Assembly: GCF_021184025.1 (NCBI RefSeq)
Contig: NZ_CP036537.1
Location: 2,046,001 to 2,110,000 of the forward strand
Source of the DNA: Rhodopseudomonas boonkerdii
GTDB taxonomy: Bacteria; Pseudomonadota; Alphaproteobacteria; Rhizobiales; Xanthobacteraceae
DNA length: 64,000 bases
Direction: 5' to 3'
The position numbers and the translations under genes were made by a program. This document shows positions 45,982 through 52,875 of the stretch, in pieces; the stretch's first letter is position 1; every line of letters begins with the position of its first letter. Under the pieces are notes generated by a model. That model was not told the DNA's origin. It saw only the letters and a program-made list of their open reading frames with translations, and did no database searches.

Positions 45982-47133
45982 ATGGCTGTCCACCGCCTCG
46001 GCATCATCATGAACGGCATCACCGGCCGTATGGGTCTCAACCAGCACCTGATCCGCTCGATCGTCGCGATCCGCGCACAGGGCGGCGTGACGCTGAAGAA
46101 TGGCGACCGCATGATGCCCGATCCGATTCTCGTCGGCCGCAATGCCGAGAAAATCGAAGGCCTCGCCAAGCGTTTCGGCATCGAGCGCTGGACTACCGAT
46201 CTCGACAAGGCGCTGCAGGACCCGAAGGACACCATCTTCTTCGACGCCGCCACCACCCAGGCGCGTCCGGGCCTGCTGCAGAAGGCGATCGCGGCCGGCA
46301 AGCACATCTATTGCGAGAAGCCGATTGCGACCAACCTTGCCGAAGCGCTCGATGTCATCAAGGTCGCCAATGCCAAGGGCCTCAAGCATGGCACCGTGCA
46401 GGACAAGCTGTTCCTGCCCGGCCTGAAGAAGCTGGCAATGCTGCGCGACAGCGGCTTCTTCGGTCGCATGCTCTCGGTGCGCGGCGAGTTCGGCTATTGG
46501 GTGTTCGAAGGCGACTGGCAGGAAGCCCAGCGCCCGTCCTGGAACTACCGCGCCGAAGACGGCGGCGGCATGATCCTCGACATGGTCTGCCACTGGCGCT
46601 ACGTGCTCGACAACCTGTTCGGCGAGGTCGAGGCGCTGACCTGCCTGGGAACGACGGATATTCCGGAGCGCTGGGACGAGCAGGGCAAGAAGTACAAGGC
46701 GACCGCGGACGACAGCGCCTACGCCACCTTCCAGCTCAAGGGCGGCGTCATCGCCCACATGAACATGTCCTGGGCCACGCGCGTCTATCGCGATGACCTC
46801 GTCACCTTCCAGGTCGACGGCACCCATGGTTCGGCCGTGGCCGGCCTCACCGAGTGCATGATCCAGGCCCGCCAGGCGACGCCGCGTCCGGTCTGGAATC
46901 CTGACGAGAAGCGCAACCACGACTTCTATGCCGACTGGCAGAAGGTTCCCGACAACGCCGTCTATGACAACGGCTTCAAGGAGCAGTGGGAGATGTTCAT
47001 CCGCCACGTGGTCGAGGATGCGCCCTACAAGTACACGCTGCTTGAAGGCGCCAAGGGCGTGCAGACGGTGGAAGCCGCGCTCACGAGCTGGAAGGAGCGC
47101 CGCTGGGTCGACGTTCCCGCGCTCAAGGTCTGA
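45982..47133 (+). CDS. Gfo/Idh/MocA family oxidoreductase
   Basis: 383 residues. The N-terminal Rossmann region opens HRLGIIMNGITGRMGLNQHL (an atypical glycine-rich loop), followed by IYCEKPIATNLAEAL (E-K-P motif), KHGTVQDKLFLPGLKK, and DGGGMILDMVCHWRYVLDNLF, in which D-M-x-x-H-W replaces the usual D-x-G-x-H-D. It is a likely NAD(P)-dependent sugar or sugar-acid dehydrogenase. Starts 2 nt after the enolase-superfamily stop, so it is certainly in one operon. Confidence 0.88.
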   Translation: MAVHRLGIIMNGITGRMGLNQHLIRSIVAIRAQGGVTLKNGDRMMPDPILVGRNAEKIEGLAKRFGIERWTTDLDKALQDPKDTIFFDAATTQARPGLLQKAIAAGKHIYCEKPIATNLAEALDVIKVANAKGLKHGTVQDKLFLPGLKKLAMLRDSGFFGRMLSVRGEFGYWVFEGDWQEAQRPSWNYRAEDGGGMILDMVCHWRYVLDNLFGEVEALTCLGTTDIPERWDEQGKKYKATADDSAYATFQLKGGVIAHMNMSWATRVYRDDLVTFQVDGTHGSAVAGLTECMIQARQATPRPVWNPDEKRNHDFYADWQKVPDNAVYDNGFKEQWEMFIRHVVEDAPYKYTLLEGAKGVQTVEAALTSWKERRWVDVPALKV

Positions 47134-47141
47134 GGTTCGCC

Positions 47142-48338
47142 ATGAACAAGCCAGTCCAGTCCACCACCGGCTCATCGCTGTCGCTGAAGCTGCCGACCGC
47201 CGATCGCAGCATCGAGACCTATCGTCTCGCGGCCTCGCGCGCGTTCCCGGCCAGGCTGAGCGGCACGCTCAACCGCGTTGCCTTCTCGGCCGCGCATGTG
47301 GTGGCCGATCCGCTTGCCGAATGCGATCCGTGGCTCAATCAGGCCATCGATTGGGACAGGACCATCGCGTTCCGTGAGCATGTGTGGGATCTCGGCCTCG
47401 GCGTCGCCGAGGCCATGGACACCGCCCAGCGCGGCATGGGTCTGGACTGGCCGGCTTCGCTCGAACTGATCACGCGTTCGGTGAATGCCGCGAAGCCCCG
47501 CAACGGCCTCGTGTTCTCCGGCGCCGGCACCGACCACCTCGCGGTGGAAGATGCGAAGTCCATCGACGATGTCATCAAGGCCTATGAGCAACAGTTCGAA
47601 GCCATCGAAAAGGTCGGCGGCCGCATCATCCTGATGGCGTCGCGGGCGCTCGCCAAGATCGGCAAGAATGCGGACGACTACGCGAAGGTCTATGACCGCA
47701 TTCTGTCGCAGTCGCAGAACCCGGTGATCATTCATTGGCTCGGCGACATGTTCGATCCCGCGCTGTCGGGTTACTGGGGCACCTCGGATCTCGGCAAGGC
47801 GATGGACACCGCGGTGGACGTGATCAACCGCAACGCCGCCAAGGTCGATGGCGTAAAAATCTCGCTGCTCGATGCGCAGCGCGAGATCGACATGCGCCGC
47901 CGCCTCAAGCCCGACGTGAAGATGTATACCGGCGACGACTTCAATTATGCCGAACTGATCGCCGGCGACGACAAGGGCTATTCCCACGCGCTGCTCGGCA
48001 TCTTCGATGCCATCGCGCCGGCGGCGTCCTATGCGCTGTCGCGTCTCGCGGCAGGCGATGAAGCCGGCTTCCACGATGTGCTCGGCCCAACCGTTCCGCT
48101 GTCGCGTCACATCTTCAAGGCGCCGACGCGGTTCTACAAGACCGGCATCGTCTTCATGGCCTATCTCAACGGCCATCAGGACCACTTCACCATGATCGGC
48201 GGCCAGGAGAGCACGCGCTCGACCCAGCATCTCGCCGAACTGTTCCGCCTCGCCGACAAGGCAGGCCTGCTCGCCAATCCCGAGCTTGCGGTTTCGCGCA
48301 TGAAGTCGGTCATGGCCACGCGCGGGATCGACGCCTGA
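47142..48338 (+). CDS. DUF993 family protein (DHDPS-like TIM barrel)
   Basis: 398 residues, matching full-length DUF993 (PF06187), a family distantly related to dihydrodipicolinate synthase/aldolases. Seen: VVADPLAECDPWLNQAIDWDRT, NGLVFSGAGTDHLAVEDAK, GRIILMASRALAK, VIIHWLGDMFDPALSGYWG, KVDGVKISLLDAQREIDMR (Lys in the position of a Schiff-base lysine, by analogy) and MYTGDDFNYAELI. Possibly an aldolase or lyase step on a sugar-derived keto acid. I know of no firm reaction for the family. Confidence 0.87.
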   Translation: MNKPVQSTTGSSLSLKLPTADRSIETYRLAASRAFPARLSGTLNRVAFSAAHVVADPLAECDPWLNQAIDWDRTIAFREHVWDLGLGVAEAMDTAQRGMGLDWPASLELITRSVNAAKPRNGLVFSGAGTDHLAVEDAKSIDDVIKAYEQQFEAIEKVGGRIILMASRALAKIGKNADDYAKVYDRILSQSQNPVIIHWLGDMFDPALSGYWGTSDLGKAMDTAVDVINRNAAKVDGVKISLLDAQREIDMRRRLKPDVKMYTGDDFNYAELIAGDDKGYSHALLGIFDAIAPAASYALSRLAAGDEAGFHDVLGPTVPLSRHIFKAPTRFYKTGIVFMAYLNGHQDHFTMIGGQESTRSTQHLAELFRLADKAGLLANPELAVSRMKSVMATRGIDA

Positions 48339-48340
48339 TC

Positions 48341-49204
48341 ATGCGTGATTTTTCCAACGACCATCGCTGGCTGTCGCTGAATACGGCGACGGTCCGCAAG
48401 CAGGGCGATTTCGTCGCCATCACTGAGGCCTGTGCCCGCCACAAGATCCGCGGCGTGAGCCCGTGGCGCGATCAGGTCGCCCATGTCGGTCTCGATCGCG
48501 CCGTGAAGGCGGTGAGGGATCACGATCTCGAACTCTCCGGCTATTGCCGTGGTGGCATGTTCGTGGCGGATAGCGCGCATCGCCAGGCGGAACGCGACGA
48601 CAACAGGCGCTGCGTCGATGAAGCTGTTGCGCTGGGCTCGCCCTGCATCGTGCTCGTCGTCGGCGGCCTGCCGCAATATTCGCGGCCGGGTAGCGTGACG
48701 TCCAAGGACATCATCGATGCCCGCAATCAGGTCGATGACGGCATCGCCGCGATGCTCGAATACGCGAAGCAGGCGAAGATGCCGCTCTCCATCGAGCCGC
48801 TGCATCCCGCTTATGCCGCCGACCGCGCCTGCGTGAACACCACCGAGCAGGCGCTGGATATCTGCGACCGCCTCGATCCCGACCGCACCGGCATGCTCGG
48901 TGTTGCGCTCGACGTCTATCACATCTGGTGGGACCCGAAGATGCTGGCGGGAATCGCGCGAGCCGGGAAGGACCGTCTGCACGCCTTCCATGTCTGCGAC
49001 TGGATGGTCCCTACCAAGGACATCCTCAACGACCGCGGCATGATGGGCGATGGTGTCATCGACATCAAAGCCGCTCGCGCCGCCGTCGAGGCACAGGGCT
49101 TTGCCGGCTACTGCGAGATCGAGATCTTCTCGGAGCACTGGTGGAGCAGGCCGATGTACGAGGTGCTCGAGACCTGCATCACGCGCCACAAGACGGTGGT
49201 GTAG
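48341..49204 (+). CDS. Sugar phosphate isomerase/epimerase (xylose-isomerase-like TIM barrel)
   Basis: 287 residues. Metal-binding pattern of the AP_endonuc_2 family: Glu in LSIEPLHPAYAAD, Asp/His in VALDVYHIWWDP, His in LHAFHVCDWMVP, and Glu in YCEIEIFSEHWWS. It isomerises or epimerises a keto-sugar, or acts as a 3-keto-sugar hydratase/isomerase. Last gene of the four-gene unit (2 nt after DUF993). Confidence 0.87.
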   Translation: MRDFSNDHRWLSLNTATVRKQGDFVAITEACARHKIRGVSPWRDQVAHVGLDRAVKAVRDHDLELSGYCRGGMFVADSAHRQAERDDNRRCVDEAVALGSPCIVLVVGGLPQYSRPGSVTSKDIIDARNQVDDGIAAMLEYAKQAKMPLSIEPLHPAYAADRACVNTTEQALDICDRLDPDRTGMLGVALDVYHIWWDPKMLAGIARAGKDRLHAFHVCDWMVPTKDILNDRGMMGDGVIDIKAARAAVEAQGFAGYCEIEIFSEHWWSRPMYEVLETCITRHKTVV

Positions 49205-49230
49205 TTTCGACGCGCCGGCGCTAATGGCCT

Positions 49231-49389
49231 CCCTCCCCGGAGCGAAGCGAATGGGGAGGGTCCGCCAACAGGCGGGGGTGGGGACGCTCCCCACGAAAGG
49301 ACGGAGTGTTGGGATAGACCCCACCCGTCTCGAAGCTCGCTGAACGCTCGCTTCGATCCACCCTCCCGGCTGCGCCGCTTGGGGAGGGA
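49231..49389. repeat. Palindromic intergenic repeat, family F (CCCTCCCC type)
   Basis: Outer arms CCCTCCCC and GGGGAGGG recur at both ends (49231 and ~49380), inner arms include GTGGGGACGCTCCCCAC and CGAAGCTCG ... CGCTTCG. It lies between the catabolic operon and the convergent VWA gene and could stop transcription from both sides. Confidence 0.75.
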
Positions 49390-49459
49390 AAGAAGAGCGC
49401 CTCACGCTAACCGCAAAGCACAGCTTCGTGACGCGGCGGCTACAGTTGCGGGCTATGCT

Positions 49460-50350
49460 TTATCCATCCTGCTTACCTCGTCGCGTCGCTAGCGCCCTTT
49501 CCAACAATCCGATCAAACAGGTCCCCAAATCTTCCGCCGTCTTGATTGTCGTGGAAGCGGTATAACAGCGAGCTACGTCAAAACCGATGCCGAGGGCAAA
49601 GAGCTCGATCTCCCCTTTGGCTTCGATATCGGCGATCACCTCGCGCAAATGCGCAATCAGGATATCCGGCTCATTTGCGAGCAGCGTCGAGTCATCTACC
49701 GGCGCTCCGTCGGAGATCACGACGATGATCTTGCGCTTCTCTGGACGAGCGAGCAGGCGCTCCGACGCCCATAGCAACGCTTCGCCGTCGATATTCTCTT
49801 TCGGCAGATCAGGCCGCAACATCTGTCGGATGCTCCACCCGAGACTAGATGCGTATTCATTATCGGCAGATCGATAGATGATGTGTAGTAATTCGCATAG
49901 TCTCCCCGGATCCTTCGGTCGGAGGCACCATTTCCAGAACTGCCTTGGGTGCCCACCTTTCCACGAGACTGTCGTGAAGCCGAGTATTTCGACCCGGTAA
50001 CCGAGATGAGCCAGAAAATCCTGCGCGATGTCGGTCGTCGCGGCGGCCAGCAACATCGATTGCCCGCGCATAGAGCCAGACTGATCCACGAGGAGGGCGA
50101 TCACCGTGTCGGCGCGATCATCGTCGGTGGTCACGCGTCTTAATCGCTCGGATGCTGCGAGCGCATCGAGGTGGACCCGCATCTTCCAGTCCATCAGGCC
50201 TGTTTCGAAAATGTCCCAGGCTTTCTCCAGGGTTGCTTTCGTCTCCGCGGAAAGCGGCCCCAGCACGCTGTCGAGTTGATCTGCTATGACGACGCGATCG
50301 AACGCGCGCGTGTAAATACGGTAGCCCCGGTGTGTTGCTGACGCAGCCAT
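49460..50350 (-). CDS. Stand-alone CobT-like VWA domain protein
   Basis: 296 residues corresponding to the C-terminal half of aerobic cobaltochelatase subunit CobT (normally ~600 residues). N-terminal YRIYTRAFDRVVIADQL, the MIDAS motif in LLVDQSGSMRG (D-x-S-x-S), VEILGFTTVSWKGG, IIYRSADNEYA, ENIDGEALLWASERLL and ISDGAPVDDSTLLANE are all CobT-like. No CobN/CobS or other cobalamin gene is nearby. The gene is locally poorer in GC (parts near 50%), suggesting transfer. Start ATG 50350 with AGGGGG six nucleotides upstream. It may work with a MoxR/CobS-type ATPase elsewhere; role unknown. Confidence 0.85.
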   Translation of the reverse strand: MAASATHRGYRIYTRAFDRVVIADQLDSVLGPLSAETKATLEKAWDIFETGLMDWKMRVHLDALAASERLRRVTTDDDRADTVIALLVDQSGSMRGQSMLLAAATTDIAQDFLAHLGYRVEILGFTTVSWKGGHPRQFWKWCLRPKDPGRLCELLHIIYRSADNEYASSLGWSIRQMLRPDLPKENIDGEALLWASERLLARPEKRKIIVVISDGAPVDDSTLLANEPDILIAHLREVIADIEAKGEIELFALGIGFDVARCYTASTTIKTAEDLGTCLIGLLERALATRRGKQDG

Positions 50351-50372
50351 CGTCGCCCCCTAATGATCTGTA

Positions 50373-50398
50373 TTTTACATCCTAAAGTTGTTTTACAT
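50373..50398. promoter_or_regulatory. Tandem TTTTACAT sites upstream of the VWA gene
   Basis: TTTTACAT occurs at 50373-50380 and again at 50391-50398 (18 nt apart, just under two helical turns), reading ATGTAAAA on the VWA-coding strand. The downstream copy contains TAAAAT, a fair -10 hexamer. It could be a paired operator or promoter element; no matching -35 is convincing. Confidence 0.35.
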
Positions 50399-50415
50399 TA
50401 GTTCATGATTTGTTC

Positions 50416-50445
50416 TTGACAAGGTGCTTCTTTCAGGAATATCCT
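50416..50445 (+). promoter_or_regulatory. Promoter-like sequence ahead of the structured-RNA candidate
   Basis: TTGACA (50416-50421), 18-nt spacer, TATCCT (50440-50445). Transcription would begin near 50452, immediately at the first hairpin of the following gene-free region. It points away from the VWA gene. Confidence 0.5.
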
Positions 50446-50451
50446 CCCTCC

Positions 50452-50890
50452 GTCTCGTTCGCGAGGGGGCGCTTCATGAGGCGTCTTGGAGCGGAACGTG
50501 GATGTGGCGCCTGCGGGTGAAGGGGGACGTACCCTTCACACTCGGGAGGCCTTGGGTCACCGTCCGGGCCCACTACGGCGCTCTGCCACTCAGTGGCTGG
50601 ACGGGTGCGGATGACGGCTGGCGAAAGCCGGTCCGATGGCAGGGCACCTGCCAGCTTCCAGTACCCGGAAGCACGGTCCCTCGGTCCGAAATCGCCACGG
50701 TGGTGCGCCGTCAGGCGTTGCGCGGCTCAGGTTTGCTGGCGATCCAGCGGGCAGGAGCAGCGTCAGAAACCACCCTCGCGCCTTGCGGCGCACCGCCTCC
50801 CCTCATGCTTCGAGGGGAGACCTGCTCACACCTCGGACGCCCCAGGGCGCCGCGAGATCGCCGAACTGTGTCTCCTGGATACCACCCCCG
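50452..50890 (+). ncRNA. Candidate large structured non-coding RNA
   Basis: About 440 nt with no credible protein frame but many consecutive stable hairpins. The best ones: CTCG-TTCG-CGAG at 50454; AGGCGTC / GGCGCCT (50479-50485 with 50506-50512); GTGAAGGG / CCCTTCAC (50517-50539); CCGTCC / GGACGG (50560-50565 with 50599-50604) enclosing GCCAC-TCA-GTGGC; a 7-bp stem with GAAA tetraloop (50616-50633); TGGCAGG / CCTGCCA (50637-50653); GCTTCC / GGAAGC (50654-50672); GCTGG-CGAT-CCAGC (50735-50748); GCGCC-TTGC-GGCGC (50778-50791); CTCCCCTC / GAGGGGAG (50797-50819); CTCGG ... GAG around CGCCC-CA-GGGCG (50832-50856). The GNRA loop favours the plus strand, as does the upstream promoter. Motifs of RNase P, tmRNA and SRP RNA were not found. 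The 3' end is uncertain; no T-rich terminator is seen. Possibly related to HEARO/omega-type RNAs, unverified. Confidence 0.5.
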
Positions 50891-50920
50891 GTAAATCCCT
50901 TGATGCAACGCACCAATTCA

Positions 50921-50951
50921 TTGACAGGAGCTGAGGTGAGCGCTTACTCAC
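50921..50951 (+). promoter_or_regulatory. Promoter and TetR-type operator of the RND efflux operon
   Basis: TTGACA at 50921-50926 lies 16-18 nt before weak -10 candidates inside GTGAG-CGCTTA-CTCAC (50936-50951), an inverted repeat resembling the TGAG...CTCA operators of AcrR/TetR efflux regulators. The operator ends 6 nt before the TetR start codon, so repression of its own operon is expected, and the transcript would have little or no leader. Confidence 0.6.
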
Positions 50952-50957
50952 GCCGCT

Positions 50958-51665
50958 ATGACAACTCTCCGAATGACTCACGATCTGCGGCGCGAACTGA
51001 TCCTTTCGGCTGCGAAGCGCTGCTTTGCGCACAATGGATTTGCCGGCACCACGACCAAGAGCGTGGCGGCGGCGGCATCGATTTCGGAGGGACTGCTGTT
51101 CAAGCATTTTCCCACCAAGTCGGCACTCTATGCCGAGATTCTGGCGGAGGAGTGCAAGGCCGATCCGGCCCTCAACCGGCTGCTCGATCTGCCGGCTTCC
51201 ACCGAGACGCTGGTGATCATGATCCGCGAGATGGTGCGGCACTTCCTCGACATCGCCCGCGAGCCGGACGACGAGGAGGCGCAGCGTCTGCGTCTCGTCA
51301 CGATCAGCTATCTGAACGATGGCGAATTCGCCCGCCTGATGCACGAGAAGATCGCCGACATCATCGGTTCGGCCTTCGTTGCCGCCTACGAACGGGCGGT
51401 GAAGTCGGGCGATGCGCGGGCGTCATCGCAGGCGCCGATGAATCTCTTCTGGTTCGCGCATCATGCGGCGATGACGACGTCGCTGTCACTGATGCCGGCG
51501 GTGCCTTCTCTTTCTTACGACAAGTCGGAAAGCCTCGATCTGCAACTGACGGAATTCATCCTTCGCGGAATTGGACTGAACGACGATGCGATCGCATCGC
51601 ATATTCGTCGCGCACTGCCGCCCGAGCTGATGCCGGCAGCCGCGACCACGACAGAAAGCGCATAA
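50958..51665 (+). CDS. TetR/AcrR family regulator of the adjacent efflux operon
   Basis: 235 residues. HTH domain: LILSAAKRCFAHNGFAGTTT, KSVAAAASISEGLLFKHFPTKSALYAEIL, followed by an all-helical ligand domain. It is the first gene of tetR - adaptor - RND pump, with 1 nt between its stop and the adaptor ATG. A palindrome directly upstream is the probable autoregulatory operator. ATG 50958 lacks a ribosome binding site; ATG 50973 is an alternative. Confidence 0.9.
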   Translation: MTTLRMTHDLRRELILSAAKRCFAHNGFAGTTTKSVAAAASISEGLLFKHFPTKSALYAEILAEECKADPALNRLLDLPASTETLVIMIREMVRHFLDIAREPDDEEAQRLRLVTISYLNDGEFARLMHEKIADIIGSAFVAAYERAVKSGDARASSQAPMNLFWFAHHAAMTTSLSLMPAVPSLSYDKSESLDLQLTEFILRGIGLNDDAIASHIRRALPPELMPAAATTTESA

Positions 51666-51666
51666 G

Positions 51667-52860
51667 ATGACTATGACCCAGAACCCTCCTACGGCGCACC
51701 AGCAGCCGTCCGTCGAAACGCCACGCAAGCGTCCGCGCACGGTGCGCTGGTTCATCATCGTCGGCGGCCTGCTGGCGCTGCTTGTCGTCGCCATCGTCGG
51801 CTTCAATGCCTTCCGCTCGCATATGATCAAGCAGTTCTTCGCCAATATGAAGCCGCCGCCGATCACTGTGAGCATCGCCGAAGCGAAGTCCGAGGTGGTG
51901 CCGAACCTGATCGGCGCCGTTGGCGATCTGGCCGCCGTGCATCAGGTCAATGTCACCTCCGACGTCAATGGCCGTGTCACCGAGATCATGTTCCAGGCCG
52001 GCGCCACCGTGAAGAAGGGACAGCCGCTGGTGCAGCTGTTTGACGGACCGGAGCAGGGCGACCTCGCCAACTTCAAGGCCGCGGCTTCCGTGGCGCGCAT
52101 CAATCTGGACCGCGCCAAGCAGCTTGCCGAGCGTCAGGTCGGCCCGCAGGCGACGGTCGATACCACGCAGGCGGCGTATGACCAGGCGCTCGCCAACATT
52201 GCCAAGACTGAAGCGGTGATCTCGCAGAAGCTGGTCCGTGCGGCTTTCGATGGCGTGCTCGGTACCCGCCGTATCGAAGTCGGTCAGTATCTCACGGCCG
52301 GCACGCAGATCGTGTCGCTCACCGATCTGTCGGCGGTCTATGCCAACTTCACCGTGACCGAAAAGGATAGCGGCAAGCTCGCGGTCGGCCAGGTCGTGCG
52401 CATTACGGTCGACGCCTATCCGGGCCGCACCTTCGAGGGCAAGCTGACCACCATCGAGCCGCAGATCTCGGCCGATACGCGCAACATCCGCGTGCAGGCC
52501 ACGATCCAGAATCCGGAAGGCATCCTGAAGCCCGGCATGTTCGCGACCACGACTGTGGTGCTGCCGGACAAGCCCGCCGTCGTGACGGTGCCGGAAACCG
52601 CGGTCGACTACACGCTCTATGGCGACAGCGTCTATGTCATCCAGGAGAAGAAGACCGACGACGGCAAGACCGAGCTGCACGCGATCAGAACCTTCGTGCG
52701 CACCGGCGATCGCATCGATGGCCGTGCAGTCATCACCCAGGGCGTCAAGGCCGGTGATCGCGTCGTTGCGGTCGGCCAGCTCAAGCTGCAATCGGGTGCG
52801 CTGGTCGCAATCTCGTCTGACCCGCCGCCGAAGATCCCGGCACAGCCGCCGCTGAACTGA
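51667..52860 (+). CDS. RND efflux periplasmic adaptor (membrane fusion protein)
   Basis: 397 residues. A cytoplasmic N-terminus, one membrane segment (WFIIVGGLLALLVVAIVGF), then lipoyl and hairpin domains (VTSDVNGRVTEIMFQAGATV, GQPLVQLFDGPEQGDLANFKAA) and beta-barrel (GTRRIEVGQYLTAGTQIVSLTDLS). It links the inner-membrane pump to an outer-membrane channel; no TolC-like gene follows, so a channel encoded elsewhere must be used. 15 nt to the pump gene. Confidence 0.92.
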   Translation: MTMTQNPPTAHQQPSVETPRKRPRTVRWFIIVGGLLALLVVAIVGFNAFRSHMIKQFFANMKPPPITVSIAEAKSEVVPNLIGAVGDLAAVHQVNVTSDVNGRVTEIMFQAGATVKKGQPLVQLFDGPEQGDLANFKAAASVARINLDRAKQLAERQVGPQATVDTTQAAYDQALANIAKTEAVISQKLVRAAFDGVLGTRRIEVGQYLTAGTQIVSLTDLSAVYANFTVTEKDSGKLAVGQVVRITVDAYPGRTFEGKLTTIEPQISADTRNIRVQATIQNPEGILKPGMFATTTVVLPDKPAVVTVPETAVDYTLYGDSVYVIQEKKTDDGKTELHAIRTFVRTGDRIDGRAVITQGVKAGDRVVAVGQLKLQSGALVAISSDPPPKIPAQPPLN

Positions 52861-52875
52861 CCGGAGCACACACGC

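Noticed and set aside
50452..50890. RNase P RNA, tmRNA, 6S or SRP RNA as the identity of the structured region
   Set aside because: RNase P core motifs (GAGGAAAGUCC, ACAGAAA), a tmRNA tag frame (ANDN...), and the SRP GGAA/tetraloop core were not found.
50424..50894. A 156-codon plus-strand open frame across the structured-RNA candidate
   Set aside because: No start signal, no recognisable domain, and its course follows the hairpins; composition is that of a chance frame in GC-rich DNA.
50636..51670. A 344-codon plus-strand open frame running from the RNA candidate through the TetR gene
   Set aside because: It is the shadow frame of the TetR gene, which has a clear HTH domain in another frame; residues are Arg/Ala/Gly-rich without motifs.
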